From: Acidimicrobiaceae bacterium
GTDB taxonomy: Bacteria; Actinomycetota; Acidimicrobiia; Acidimicrobiales; UBA8190
Length of the DNA: 64,000 nucleotides
Direction: 5' to 3'
Assembly: GCA_003151955.1 (NCBI GenBank)
Contig: PLZB01000019.1
Coordinates: 1 to 64,000 of the forward strand
Made by a program: the position numbers and the translations under genes. Shown here piece by piece: positions 42,221 to 51,211 of the stretch (positions are counted from its first letter, which is position 1; every line of letters starts with the position of its first letter). The notes beneath the pieces are model-generated. The model was not told the DNA's origin, did no database searches, and saw only the letters and a program-made list of their open reading frames with translations.

Positions 42221-43162
42221 TCAGGCCCCGGCGGGCGGGGCGGGCTCCTCGTGGACCCCGATGACCGAGGGTCGGGCCAGGAGGACGACCCCGGTCGCCA
42301 TGAGGGCGATCCCGGCCACCTCGGCCACGGGCCGGAGGCCCCGGGTGTGGAGGTGCTCCCCGAAGAAGGCCAGGCCGATGGCGATGGCCACGAGGGGCTG
42401 GGCCAGGGTGAGGGTAGGGAGGGAGAGGCGGAGCTCCCCGGCCTGGAAGGCGCTCTGGGTCATGAGGAGGGCGACGATGGCGGCCAGGATGAGGACGTAG
42501 GGGGTCCAGGAGGCGAGGGTGTGCCAGAAGCCGAAGTCGAGCTGGTGGCCGGCCCGCTCGGACAGGGCGGCCACGTAACCGAAGGCCCCCCCGGCCCCGG
42601 CGGCCAGGGCCAGGGCGGCCCGCCGCTTCGATCCCCCCCGGGCCACGAGGGTCAGGACCCCGAGGCCGACGGCCACCCCGACGGTCAGCAGGAGCCAGGC
42701 CAGGGGCTTGGCGTGGGGACTGCCGGCCCCGGGCCGGCCCACGGCCAGGAAGACCCCCAGGCCGAGGGCCATGGCCCCGGCCGAGCCGATCTCGACCAGG
42801 GTGACCCGGCGATGCTCGAGGGCGGCGGCCACCGGGAGGGCGAAGACGAGGGAGAGGACCAGGACGGGCTCAACCAGGGCCAGGGACCCCCGGCGCAGCG
42901 CCAGGAATTGGAAGAAGAACCCCACGAAGTCGAGGAGGTTCCCCACCATCCACATGGGCCGCTTGACCAGCTGGACGAGGAGCCCGGCCTTCATGGAGAG
43001 CTCCTCGGACTCCCGGCCGGCGGCCTGGTGCTGGAGGACGGCCCCGAGGCCGTAGCTGGCGGCGGCCAGGAGGGAGAAGACGAGGACGCCGGTCACATCG
43101 AAGTCGGGGAACCGGAACCGGTGATGGAGGAAGTGGATCGCCATCGGCACCGGAGTCGACAC
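42221..43162 (-). CDS. EamA/DMT-superfamily transporter
   Basis: A 313-residue protein with nine or ten hydrophobic helices in two repeats, as in drug/metabolite transporters: VLVFSLLAAASYGLGAVLQHQAA, NLLDFVGFFFQFLALRRGSLALVEPVL, then LPTLTLAQPLVAIAIGLAFFGEHLHTRG. The pattern 'V.P...L.....A.....EH' before the last helices is typical. Substrate unknown. I chose GTG 43162 because GGGAGGC lies 8 nt upstream; ATG 43144 is an alternative. It ends 1 bp from the stop of the convergent propeller gene and diverges from cobI. Confidence 0.82.
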   Translation of the reverse strand: MSTPVPMAIHFLHHRFRFPDFDVTGVLVFSLLAAASYGLGAVLQHQAAGRESEELSMKAGLLVQLVKRPMWMVGNLLDFVGFFFQFLALRRGSLALVEPVLVLSLVFALPVAAALEHRRVTLVEIGSAGAMALGLGVFLAVGRPGAGSPHAKPLAWLLLTVGVAVGLGVLTLVARGGSKRRAALALAAGAGGAFGYVAALSERAGHQLDFGFWHTLASWTPYVLILAAIVALLMTQSAFQAGELRLSLPTLTLAQPLVAIAIGLAFFGEHLHTRGLRPVAEVAGIALMATGVVLLARPSVIGVHEEPAPPAGA

Positions 43163-43206
43163 GGCGGACAGCCTCCCACGGCGACGAGCGGCGCCACCAC
43201 GGCCGG

Positions 43207-43212
43207 TAGGAT
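43207..43212 (+). promoter_or_regulatory. -10 element of the cobI operon
   Basis: TAGGAT lies 11 nt before ATG 43224, so the leader would be only about 4 nt. No cobalamin riboswitch is present here. Confidence 0.45.
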
Positions 43213-43223
43213 CGGGCCGTCCT

Positions 43224-43994
43224 ATGGCCTCCTCCTCCCTGCACCCCCCCTCCCCGGCGCGCCCCGGCCTCCTCCTCGGCGTCGGGGTCGGCCCCGGGGA
43301 CCCCCAGCTCCTGACCCTCCAGGCCCTCAGCGCCCTCCGGGAGGCCGACCGGGTCGTGGCCCCCACCACCGCCCCCGACAGCGAGGGCCGGGCCGAATCG
43401 GTCGTCCGCCAGGCCCTCCCCGATCTCGCCGTCGACCGGATCCCCTTCTCCATGACCTCCGACGACACCCCCGAGGGGGCGGCGGCCCGGGCCGACTCCC
43501 ACCAGGGGGCCGCCGACCGGCTCGTGGGCTGGCTCGACGCCGGTGAGACGGTCGCCTTCGTCACCCTGGGAGATCCGAACGTCTACTCCACCTTCCCCTC
43601 GGTGGCCGCCACCCTCCTCGACCGCCGGCCCGGGACCCGGGTGGAGACGCTCCCCGGGATCTGCGCCTTCCAGGCCCTGGCCTCGGCCACCGGGACCGTC
43701 CTCCTGGACGGGACCGAGACCCTGGCCCTCGTCACCGCCCTGGACGGGACCGCCCCCGTCAAGGAGGCCCTGAGCGACCCCAGCCGGGCCGTCGTCGTCT
43801 ACAAGGGGGGACGGCACCTCCCCGAGATCGCCGCCCTCCTGGCCGACCAGGACCGGCTCGAGGGTGCCGTCGTGGGCGAGCTCCTCGGCCTTCCCGGCCA
43901 GACGCTCCGGCCCGTGGCCGAGGCCGCCGGCGAGCCGGCCTCCTACCTGGCCACCGTCATCGTCCCCCCCGCCCCCCGCCGGCTCCAGCCGTGA
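43224..43994 (+). CDS. cobI: Precorrin-2 C20-methyltransferase (CobI/CbiL)
   Basis: A 256-residue SAM-dependent methylase of the uroporphyrinogen-methylase fold: LLLGVGVGPGDPQLLTLQALSAL at the N-terminus, TLGDPNVYSTF in the middle and TLPGICAFQALAS, which are all marks of the C20 enzyme. It adds a methyl to (cobalt-)precorrin-2. Which of the metal-free or metal-bound form it uses cannot be read from sequence. The end overlaps cobM as GTGA. Confidence 0.93.
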   Translation: MASSSLHPPSPARPGLLLGVGVGPGDPQLLTLQALSALREADRVVAPTTAPDSEGRAESVVRQALPDLAVDRIPFSMTSDDTPEGAAARADSHQGAADRLVGWLDAGETVAFVTLGDPNVYSTFPSVAATLLDRRPGTRVETLPGICAFQALASATGTVLLDGTETLALVTALDGTAPVKEALSDPSRAVVVYKGGRHLPEIAALLADQDRLEGAVVGELLGLPGQTLRPVAEAAGEPASYLATVIVPPAPRRLQP

Positions 43995-44836
43995 CGGCCG
44001 GAACCATCTCCTTCGTCGGGGCCGGCCCCGGGGCCGCCGACCTCATCACCCTCCGGGGGGCGGCCCGACTCGGTGGGGCCGACATCGTGATCTGGGCCTC
44101 CTCCCTCGTCCCCGAGGAGCTCCTCGGCCACGCCCGGCCCGAGGCCGTCGTCCACGACTCCAAGACGATGACCCTCGAGGACGTCCTGGCCGTCTACGGG
44201 GCCAACCCGGAGGCGGCCATCGTCCGGCTCCACTCCGGGGACCCCGCCCTCTACGGGGCCGTCCAGGAGCAGGTCGACTGGTGCCAGGCCCAGGACCGCC
44301 CCTACGAGGTCGTCCCTGGGGTCTCCTCCCTGGCCGCCGCCGCCGCCCTGGTGGGCCGGGAGCTGACCATCCCCACCGTCTCCCAGTCCGTCGTCATCAC
44401 CCGGCTGGCCAACCGGACCTCGGCGTCGATGCCCCCGGGCGAGACCATCGCCGCCTACGCGGCGACGGGCTGCACCCTGGCCGTCTTCCTCTCGGCCGCC
44501 CACCCCGAGGACCTCCAGGGAGAGCTCCTCGGCCCCACCTCGGCCTACGGCCCCGACACCCCGGCCGCCATCGTCATCCGGGCCTCCTGGCCCGACGAGC
44601 GGATGGTCCTCACCACCGTCGGGGAGCTGGCCGGGGCCATGCGGACGAGCGGGGCCACCCTCACCGTCCTGGTCCTCGTCGGGGACTTCCTCCGGTCGGA
44701 GGGGGAGACCCCCCGGAGCCACCTCTACTCCCCCGGCTTCGCCCACACCTTCCGGAAGCGCTCCACCCCGGGGACGACCGAGGGCCGGCCCGCCGGGGGC
44801 CGCCTGGCTCGGGCCGCCCGGGCCCGCAAGCGGTGA
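43991..44836 (+). CDS. cobM: Precorrin-4 C11-methyltransferase (CobM/CbiF)
   Basis: A 281-residue methylase: ISFVGAGPGAADLITLRGAARL, WASSLVPEELL, the block RLHSGDPALYGAVQEQ and PGVSSLAAAAALVGRELTIP. The last feature (ELT.P..SQ) is specific for CobM/CbiF. A basic C-terminal tail of ~25 residues extends beyond the fold. GTG 43991 and stop 44836 overlap both neighbours by 4 nt. Confidence 0.94.
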   Translation: MTAGTISFVGAGPGAADLITLRGAARLGGADIVIWASSLVPEELLGHARPEAVVHDSKTMTLEDVLAVYGANPEAAIVRLHSGDPALYGAVQEQVDWCQAQDRPYEVVPGVSSLAAAAALVGRELTIPTVSQSVVITRLANRTSASMPPGETIAAYAATGCTLAVFLSAAHPEDLQGELLGPTSAYGPDTPAAIVIRASWPDERMVLTTVGELAGAMRTSGATLTVLVLVGDFLRSEGETPRSHLYSPGFAHTFRKRSTPGTTEGRPAGGRLARAARARKR

Positions 44837-45960
44837 CCGCTCCGGCCGGGACGGGCCCCTACGAGCCCGACCTCCCCGACGAGGTCGCCGCCCGCCGGAC
44901 CGGGCTCCGGACGGGCTTCACCACCGGGAGCTGCGCCTCGGCCGCGGCCAAGGCCGCCGCCACCGGCCTCCTCACCGGCCGGGTCCCCGACGTCGTCGAG
45001 GTCGGTCTCCCCGCCGGCCGCCGGGTCTCCTTCCCGGTCGAGGACGGCACGGTGGAGGCCGGAGGGGACCGGGCCCGGGCCGTGGTGGTGAAGGACGCCG
45101 GGGACGACCCCGACTGCACCGACGGGGCCCGGATGACGGCCGAGCTGGCCTGGGCCGCCGACGGGGGGCCCAGCGAGCTCCGGGCCGGGAGCGGGATCGG
45201 GACGGTCACGAAGCCGGGTCTCGGCCTCCCCGTCGGGGCCCCGGCCATCAACCCCGTCCCCCGCCGGATGATCCTGGCCGCCGTGGCCGAGGTCACCGAC
45301 CGGCCCGTGGTGGCCACCTTCTCCGTCCCCGGGGGGGAAGCCATGGCGCTCAAGACCTCGAACGAGCGCCTCGGGATCCTGGGGGGGATCTCGATCCTGG
45401 GGACGACCGGGATCGTCAAGCCCTTCTCCACCGCCTCCTACCGGGCCAGCGTCGTCCAGCAGATCGACGTGGCCGGGGCCCAGGGGGAGCGGACCATGGT
45501 CCTCTGCACCGGGAGCCGCTCCGAGGACTGCGCTGTCAGGCTCCTCCCCGACCTCGACCCCGTCGCCTTCGTCGAGGTGGGGGACTTCTCGGGCATCGCC
45601 CTCCGCCGGTGCGGAACCGTCGGGATGACCCGGGTCGTGCTCGTGGCCATGGTGGGGAAGATCGCCAAGCTGGCCGCCGGGGTGATGATGACCCACTTCC
45701 ACCGGTCCAAGGTCGACACCGACCTCCTGGCCCGGGTGGCCCTCGAGACGGGGGCACCCCCCGAGGTGGTCGAGGCCGCCACCGCCACCACCACCGCCCG
45801 CCACTTCCTCGAGGTCTGCGAGGCGGCCGGCTTCCGGGCCCCCCTGGAGCGGCTCTGCCAGCTGGCCCGGGCCAACTGCCTGGCCCACGCCGCCGACGCC
45901 TTCGCCTGCGAGGTGGTCATGGTCGACTTCGAAGGGGAGGAGGTCCTGGCCCGTGCCTGA
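44833..45960 (+). CDS. cbiD: Cobalt-precorrin-5B C1-methyltransferase (CbiD)
   Basis: A 375-residue CbiD. LRTGFTTGSCASAAAKAA near residue 30 is the family signature; VVKDAGDDPDCTDGA, GSGIGTVTKPGLGLPVG and FSVPGGEAMALKTSNERLGILGG follow. CbiD belongs to the cobalt-early (anaerobic) branch, where it methylates C1; the aerobic branch uses CobF instead, which is not seen. GTG 44833 overlaps cobM as GTGA; the end overlaps cobL by 8 nt. Confidence 0.94.
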   Translation: MTAPAGTGPYEPDLPDEVAARRTGLRTGFTTGSCASAAAKAAATGLLTGRVPDVVEVGLPAGRRVSFPVEDGTVEAGGDRARAVVVKDAGDDPDCTDGARMTAELAWAADGGPSELRAGSGIGTVTKPGLGLPVGAPAINPVPRRMILAAVAEVTDRPVVATFSVPGGEAMALKTSNERLGILGGISILGTTGIVKPFSTASYRASVVQQIDVAGAQGERTMVLCTGSRSEDCAVRLLPDLDPVAFVEVGDFSGIALRRCGTVGMTRVVLVAMVGKIAKLAAGVMMTHFHRSKVDTDLLARVALETGAPPEVVEAATATTTARHFLEVCEAAGFRAPLERLCQLARANCLAHAADAFACEVVMVDFEGEEVLARA

Positions 45961-47317
45961 GGGGGTCCAGCTCAGCGTGGTCCCCCCGGGGGACGGCCCC
46001 GGCCCGGGCCGGGTCACCGTCATCGGGGTCCTCGGCGACGACTTCGACGCCATCGGGCAGGACGCCCGCCGGGCCCTGGCCGGGGCCCAGCTCGTGGCCG
46101 GGGGACGGCGTCACCTGGCCGCCTGGGAGGACTGGGTCGACAGCCCGGCCGGCCGGGAGGCCCGGGCCCGCCACGTCCCCACCGCCGCCATCGGGGGGGA
46201 CGCCGACGCCTTCGCCCACCAGGTGGCGGGCCGGGCCGTCGACGGTGCCGCCCAGGTCTGCGTCCTGGCCTCCGGCGACCCCGGCTTCTTCGGGGTGGTC
46301 CGGGCCCTCCTCCGGGTCGTCGACCGGGGCACCCTGCGGATCCTGCCCGCCCCCTCCTCCGTCGCCGTCGCCTTCGCCCGGCTCGGGCTCCCCTGGGACG
46401 ACGCCGTGGTCGTCTCCGCCCACGGCCGCCCCCTCCCCGACGCCATCGCCGCGGTCCGGCTGGCCCGGAAGGCCGCCGTCCTCACCTCCCCCGACACCCC
46501 ACCCCAGGTCATCGGCCGGGCCCTCCTCGACGCCGGGCTCTCCATGGACCTGGTCGCCGTTTGCAGCCGGTTGGGCTGCGCCGACGAGGAGGTCAACGAG
46601 CTCTCCCTGGAGGACCTCTCCCGGGGCATGTTCGACCCCCTCTCGGTCGTCGTCCTGGTCGGCCCCGGGGGTCTCCAGACGGTGGGCTGGGGTCAGGGCG
46701 ACGGGGCCGACGACGACGAGCCGGCTACGGCCGGGGCCGGGGGGCCGGGCGGGAAGACCCTGGCCTGGGGGCTTCCCGACGAGCGGTTCCTCCACCGGGA
46801 CGGGATGGTCACGAAGGCCGAGGTCCGGGCCGTCGCCCTCGGGAAGCTCGCCCTCCCGGCCGGGGGGGTCCTCTGGGACGTCGGGGCCGGCAGCGGGAGC
46901 GTGGCTGTCGAGTGCTCCCGGCTCTGCCCCGGCCTCACCGTCTTCGCCATCGAGGAGCGCCCCGAGGACGCCGGCCGGATCTCCGCCAACGCCGCCGCCC
47001 TCGGGGCCCAGGTCCACGTGGTCCAGGGCCGGGCCCCCGGCGCCCTCGACACCCTCCCCGACCCCGACCGGGTCTTCCTCGGGGGTGGAGGCCTCGAGGT
47101 CCTCGATGCCGTCCTCCGGCGGCTCCGGCCCGGGGGCCGGGTGGTGGCCTCCTACGCCGCGATCGACCGGGCCGCGGCCGCGGCCGAGCGGCTCGGGGCC
47201 CTGGCCCAGATCGGCCTGGCCCGGGGGGCCAAGCTCCCCGACGGCGGCTGGCGGCTGGCGGCCCAGAACCCCGTCTTCCTGGCCTGGGGCCCCGACGGGG
47301 ACGGGGCATCGGGGTGA
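45953..47317 (+). CDS. cobL: Precorrin-6Y C5,15-methyltransferase, CbiE-CbiT fusion (CobL)
   Basis: A 454-residue fusion. Residues ~20-225 are the CbiE methylase (VTVIGVLGDDFDAIGQDARRAL; VLASGDPGFFGVVRALLR; VVSAHGRPLPD). Residues ~265-450 are the CbiT methylase/decarboxylase (FLHRDGMVTKAEVRAVALGKL; WDVGAGSGSVAVECSRL; VFAIEERPEDAGRI). It methylates C5 and C15 and removes the acetate carboxyl at C12. A Gly/Asp-rich linker joins the halves. GTG 45953 overlaps the cbiD stop. Confidence 0.93.
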   Translation: MPEGVQLSVVPPGDGPGPGRVTVIGVLGDDFDAIGQDARRALAGAQLVAGGRRHLAAWEDWVDSPAGREARARHVPTAAIGGDADAFAHQVAGRAVDGAAQVCVLASGDPGFFGVVRALLRVVDRGTLRILPAPSSVAVAFARLGLPWDDAVVVSAHGRPLPDAIAAVRLARKAAVLTSPDTPPQVIGRALLDAGLSMDLVAVCSRLGCADEEVNELSLEDLSRGMFDPLSVVVLVGPGGLQTVGWGQGDGADDDEPATAGAGGPGGKTLAWGLPDERFLHRDGMVTKAEVRAVALGKLALPAGGVLWDVGAGSGSVAVECSRLCPGLTVFAIEERPEDAGRISANAAALGAQVHVVQGRAPGALDTLPDPDRVFLGGGGLEVLDAVLRRLRPGGRVVASYAAIDRAAAAAERLGALAQIGLARGAKLPDGGWRLAAQNPVFLAWGPDGDGASG

Positions 47318-48984
47318 GGATCCTTTCCCTCTCCGTCACCGAGGCCGGCCGGGCCCTGGCCGGCCGGCTCCCCTACGAGCACCACCACGGGGATGTGGCC
47401 GACACCGTCCGGGACCGCTGGGCCGACGTCGACGGCTTCGTCCTCCTCCTCGCCGTCGGGGCCGCCGTCCGGATCGTCGGCCCCCTCCTGGCCGCCAAAG
47501 GGGAGGACCCCGCCGTGGTCTGCGTCGACGACACCGGACGGTTCGCCGTCGCCCTCGTCGGCGGCCACGCCGCCGGGGCCAACCGGCTGGCGGTGGAGGT
47601 GGCCGGAGCACTCGGGGCCGAGGCCGTCGTCACCACCGCCACCGACAGCCGGGGCATCGCCCCCCTCGACCTCCTCCCCGGCTTCACCGCCGCCGGTGAC
47701 CTGGCCGGGGTGACCCGGGCCCTCCTCGACGGGGAGACGGTCACGGTCTCCAACCCGGCCGGCTGGCCTCTCCCCCCCTCCCTGGCCGCCCTGGCCGAGG
47801 GGACGGGCCCCCGGACGGTTCTCGTCACCGACCGGGCCGGCGACCCGGTGGGCTCCCCCGGCGTCGCCCTCCTCCACCCCCCCTCCCTCGTCGTCGGGAT
47901 GGGGAGCTCCTCCGACGCCCCCGCCGCCGAAGCGACCGGGCTCCTGACCCGGGTCCTGGCCGAGGCCGGGCTGGCCCCTGCCTCGCTGTCCGAGCTGGCT
48001 ACCGTGGACCGCCGGGGGGACCATCCCGCCATGGTCGGCCCCGGCCTCCCGGTCCGGACCTTCACCCCGGCCGAGCTGGCCGCCGTCACCGTCCCCAATC
48101 CCAGCGCCGTCGTGGCCGGGGCCGTCGGGACCCCGAGCGTGGCCGAGGCGGCCGCCCTTCTCGCCGCCGGACCCGGAGCCGAATTGGTGGTGGCCAAGAC
48201 GGCGTCGGCCGCCGTCACCGTGGCCGTGGCCCGCCGGGCCCGCCCCCGGGGCACCCTGGCCGTGGTCGGCCTCGGACCGGGGGACGCCTCCCTCCGGACC
48301 CCGGCCGCCGAGCGGGCCGTCCACCGCAGCGAGGTCGTCGTGGGCTACGACGCCTACCTGGCCCAGTGCGGCGACCTCCTCGGACCCGGCCAGGACCAGG
48401 TCCGGTCCCCCCTCGGGGCCGAGCTGGACCGGGCCCGGACCGCCCTCGAACTGGCCGCCGCCGGCCGCCGGGTGGCCATGGTCTGCTCCGGGGACGCCGG
48501 CATCTACGCCATGGCCTCCCCCGTCCTGGACCTGGCCGGGGAACCCGAATTCCTCGACGTCGAGGTCGAGGTCGTCCCCGGGGTGACCGCCTCCCTGGCC
48601 TCGGCCGCCGCCCTCGGTGCCCCCCTCGGCCACGACCACGCCGTCATCAGCCTCTCCGACCTCCTCACCCCCTGGGAGGTCATCGAACGGCGGGTGGAGG
48701 CGGCCGCCGCCGCCGATCTCGTCGTCGTCTTCTACAACCCCCGCTCCGAGCGCCGCCGCTGGCAGCTGGGCCGGGCCGCCGAGATCCTCCTCCTCCACCG
48801 CCCCCCCGCCACCCCGGTCGGGATCGTCACCGACGCGGCCCGGGCCGCCCGCCGGGTCGTCCTCACCACCCTGGACCGGCTGGACGGCGCCGAGGTCACC
48901 ATGACCAGCTGCGTGATCGTCGGGAACACCACCACCACCCTCCGAAACGGCCGGATGGTCACCCCCCGGGGCTACAAGGCATGA
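47314..48984 (+). CDS. CbiG-CobJ/CbiH fusion (precorrin-3B C17-methyltransferase with acetaldehyde-releasing CbiG)
   Basis: A 556-residue fusion. The first ~300 residues are CbiG: SVTEAGRALAGRLPY, GAAVRIVGPLLAAKGEDPAVVCVDD, GRFAVALVGGHAAGANRLA and the C-terminal block ASLSELATVDRRGDHPAM. The rest is CobJ/CbiH: LAVVGLGPGDASLRTPAAERAV, VVGYDAYLAQCGDLLG, VCSGDAGIYAMASPV and PLGHDHAVISLSDLLTPW. CbiG opens the delta-lactone made during ring contraction by CbiH, so fusing them couples consecutive steps. GTG 47314 overlaps cobL by 4 nt; the end overlaps the ferredoxin gene by 4 nt. Confidence 0.92.
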   Translation: MRILSLSVTEAGRALAGRLPYEHHHGDVADTVRDRWADVDGFVLLLAVGAAVRIVGPLLAAKGEDPAVVCVDDTGRFAVALVGGHAAGANRLAVEVAGALGAEAVVTTATDSRGIAPLDLLPGFTAAGDLAGVTRALLDGETVTVSNPAGWPLPPSLAALAEGTGPRTVLVTDRAGDPVGSPGVALLHPPSLVVGMGSSSDAPAAEATGLLTRVLAEAGLAPASLSELATVDRRGDHPAMVGPGLPVRTFTPAELAAVTVPNPSAVVAGAVGTPSVAEAAALLAAGPGAELVVAKTASAAVTVAVARRARPRGTLAVVGLGPGDASLRTPAAERAVHRSEVVVGYDAYLAQCGDLLGPGQDQVRSPLGAELDRARTALELAAAGRRVAMVCSGDAGIYAMASPVLDLAGEPEFLDVEVEVVPGVTASLASAAALGAPLGHDHAVISLSDLLTPWEVIERRVEAAAAADLVVVFYNPRSERRRWQLGRAAEILLLHRPPATPVGIVTDAARAARRVVLTTLDRLDGAEVTMTSCVIVGNTTTTLRNGRMVTPRGYKA

Positions 48985-49160
48985 CCACCGTCCTGATCGA
49001 CGACCGCTGCACGGCCTGCGGGGCCTGCCTGGCCACCTGCCCGACCGGCGCCCTCCGGGTGGCCCCGCTCCGGCCCCGGGTGATCGACAGCCGCTGCACG
49101 GCCTGCCTCGACTGCGTCGAGATCTGCCCCCGGGGGGCCATCAGGGAGGTGGCCCGGTGA
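48981..49160 (+). CDS. Small 2[4Fe-4S] ferredoxin
   Basis: A 59-residue ferredoxin. Two cluster-binding motifs are complete: CTACGACLATCP (about residues 10-21) and CTACLDCVEICP (about 39-50). It starts at ATG 48981 (ATGA overlap with the CbiG-CobJ gene) and its stop overlaps the cobH start (GTGA). Its place inside the corrin operon suggests that it supplies electrons for a reductive step, or a cluster to CbiH or CbiX; the operon has no recognisable precorrin-6A reductase. Confidence 0.9.
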   Translation: MTTVLIDDRCTACGACLATCPTGALRVAPLRPRVIDSRCTACLDCVEICPRGAIREVAR

Positions 49161-49759
49161 CCGTCCACCCCATCGAGGCGGAGAGCTTCGCCATCCTGGC
49201 CGGCCGGGTCGACCTCGGCCACCTCCCGGCCGGGCCCCGGGCCGTCGTGGCCCGGGTCGTCCACGCCACCGCCGACCTCGACTTCGCCGGCTCCATGGTC
49301 CTCGGCGAGTCCGACGTGGCCGCCGGGGTCGAGGCCCTCCGACGGGGGGCCCCGGTCGTCTGCGACGTCGAGATGGTCCGGGCCGGGCTGACCGGCCTCC
49401 GGGCCCGGACCTGGCTGGCCGGGGCCGTCGCCGGACCGGGGGGATTCCCCACCCGGAGTGCGATGGCCGTCCGGGCCGCCGCCGCCGAGCATCCCGAGGG
49501 GGCCCTGGTGGTGGTGGGCTGCGCCCCCACCGCCCTGGAGGAGGTCCTGACCCTGGTGGAGGGGGGCACCTTCCGACCCGCCCTGGTGGTGGGGATGCCG
49601 GTCGGGTTCGTGGGGGCGGCCGAGTCGAAGGCCCACCTCCGGGAGCTGGCGGCCCGGACCGGCCTGGCCGCGGTGAGCAACATCGGGGAGAAGGGGGGCT
49701 CGGCCGCCGCCTGCGGGGTCGTCAACGCCCTGGCCCGGCTGGCCCGGGACGGGGCCTGA
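49157..49759 (+). CDS. cobH: Precorrin-8X methylmutase (CobH/CbiC)
   Basis: A 200-residue CobH: the catalytic His lies in VARVVHATADLDFA (about residue 36), followed by GAPVVCDVEMVRAGL, TRSAMAVRAAA and the block VGMPVGFVGAAESKAHL with SNIGEKGGSAAACGVVNAL. It moves the C11 methyl to C12, giving (cobalt-)cobyrinate. All blocks are in place. It overlaps the ferredoxin gene by 4 nt and cbiX by 1 nt. Confidence 0.95.
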   Translation: MTVHPIEAESFAILAGRVDLGHLPAGPRAVVARVVHATADLDFAGSMVLGESDVAAGVEALRRGAPVVCDVEMVRAGLTGLRARTWLAGAVAGPGGFPTRSAMAVRAAAAEHPEGALVVVGCAPTALEEVLTLVEGGTFRPALVVGMPVGFVGAAESKAHLRELAARTGLAAVSNIGEKGGSAAACGVVNALARLARDGA

Positions 49760-50619
49760 TGGAAACCCCCCCGGCGCTCTTCCTCATCGGCCACGGCACC
49801 CGGTCGGCCACCGGGGTGGCCCAGTTCCGGGCCTTCGTCGAGGCCGTCGCCGCCGTCCGGCCCGACACCCCCGTCGGCTCCGGGCTCATCGAGTTCGCCC
49901 AGCCCGACCTCGACGCCGGCCTCGACCTCCTCGTGGGAGCCGGGGCCACCTCGGTGGTGGCCGTCCCCCTCGTCCTCCTGGCCGCCGGCCACCTGAAGGA
50001 CGACGGCCCCGCCGCCCTCGGAAAGGCCCGCCACCGCCACCCCGGTCTCGACACCGCCTACGCCCGGGAGCTCGGCCTCCACCCCGCCGTCCTGGCCGCC
50101 GCCGAGGACCGGGCCCGGCGGGCCGGGGCCGACCGGGCCGACGCCGTCGTCCTCATCTCCCGGGGATCGTCCGACCCCGACGCCAACGGGGACCTGGCCA
50201 AGGTGGCCCGGCTCCTGGCCGACCACCGGGGACTCGGCACCGGGGGGAAGCCCGACGCGGCCCTGGGCCTGGTCGAGCCGGCCTTCTGGTCGCTGGCCGA
50301 GCCCGACCTCGTCACCGCCCTCGACCGCTGCGCCACCCTGGGGGCCCGGACCGTCACCGTCATCCCCTACTTCCTCTTCGCCGGGGTCCTCCCCGACCGG
50401 ATCGTCGACGCCGCCGCGGCCTGGGAGGCCGGCCACCCCGGGACGACCGTCACCGTAGCCCCCCTCCTCGGAGCCGACCCCGCCATCGTCGACCTCGTCT
50501 GGGACCGCTACGACGAGGCCCGGGGAGGGACCGTCACCATGAACTGCGACGGTTGCCTCTACCGGGCCCCCCTCCCCGGCTACGAGTCCAAGGTGGGGGC
50601 CCCACCCTTCGGGGCCTGA
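49759..50619 (+). CDS. cbiX: Sirohydrochlorin cobaltochelatase-like protein CbiX (two-domain)
   Basis: A 286-residue protein with two ferrochelatase-like domains. LFLIGHGTRSATGVAQF holds the metal-binding His of the first, and VPLVLLAAGHLKDD follows. The second begins AVVLISRGSSDPDAN, with Arg where the equivalent His would lie. VIPYFLFAGVLPDRI and a C-terminal CDGC pair complete it; the pair could bind metal. It would insert cobalt early into sirohydrochlorin without ATP. It is the last gene of the operon. An alternative is a cobalt carrier for CobN. Confidence 0.88.
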   Translation: METPPALFLIGHGTRSATGVAQFRAFVEAVAAVRPDTPVGSGLIEFAQPDLDAGLDLLVGAGATSVVAVPLVLLAAGHLKDDGPAALGKARHRHPGLDTAYARELGLHPAVLAAAEDRARRAGADRADAVVLISRGSSDPDANGDLAKVARLLADHRGLGTGGKPDAALGLVEPAFWSLAEPDLVTALDRCATLGARTVTVIPYFLFAGVLPDRIVDAAAAWEAGHPGTTVTVAPLLGADPAIVDLVWDRYDEARGGTVTMNCDGCLYRAPLPGYESKVGAPPFGA

Positions 50620-50656
50620 CGCCGTCCGTGCCGGGTCTCAGGATTTGTCTCGGTGG

Positions 50657-51211
50657 CTACGGAGCCGTAGTAGTCGTTGTCGCTGCGGGCGGCGTGGTCG
50701 CTGAAGGGGATCCAACGTAACTCGTGCCCCCTGATGTCGGGCCCGGAGCGGGCTGGCCTGGGCCGAAGTCGGATCCGGGATAAAAGATGGTGGGGACCGA
50801 AGGAATCGGACCGTTGAAGCCGCTCGTAGTCGTTGGCGACGTGGCCGGTCCGGGCACAGTCGAGGTGGTCGGTCTGGGCAAGGTTGTTGTCGCCGTCGAA
50901 CTCGCCGGCCGAGCTGACGTCGTGCTCGTTGTGGGTGAGACGGCAGGTGGGAGGGCGGTGGAGACGGAACTCGGCGCCGGCAAGGCCTGATGGACTGTCG
51001 GCGCTGTCGTCGAAGCGATGCCGGGCGTCGACAGCGATGTTGTGACCTCAGTGCTCGACAGAGGCCGGTGACCGGCCGCAGTCGCCGGGATCTGTGAGAT
51101 TGTCACGAGCGCGATTCCACCTGCGGCCAGTGCAACGAGGGGAGCCACTTGCAACCCTGGAATGCCACGCATCCACGTGCGAGCTGGTCTGGGCCTGCCA
51201 TTTGAAGACAC
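50657..51211 (-). CDS. Membrane-anchored Ser/Thr/Pro-rich hypothetical protein
   Basis: A 184-residue protein. A short basic N-terminus precedes a hydrophobic segment (LQVAPLVALAAGGIALVTI, about residues 21-39), and the rest is Ser/Thr/Pro/Ala-rich with many TTT and STTT runs, as in heavily O-glycosylated or wall-spanning stalks. No folded domain is visible. I chose GTG 51211 because GGAAGGGG lies 5 nt upstream. The gene borders the decayed region and may itself be non-functional. Confidence 0.5.
   Translation of the reverse strand: MSSNGRPRPARTWMRGIPGLQVAPLVALAAGGIALVTISQIPATAAGHRPLSSTEVTTSLSTPGIASTTAPTVHQALPAPSSVSTALPPAVSPTTSTTSARPASSTATTTLPRPTTSTVPGPATSPTTTSGFNGPIPSVPTIFYPGSDFGPGQPAPGPTSGGTSYVGSPSATTPPAATTTTTAP

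Noticed and set aside
43145-43223. A second cobalamin riboswitch before cobI
   Set aside because: Only about 60 bp separate the divergent starts and no B12 box is present.
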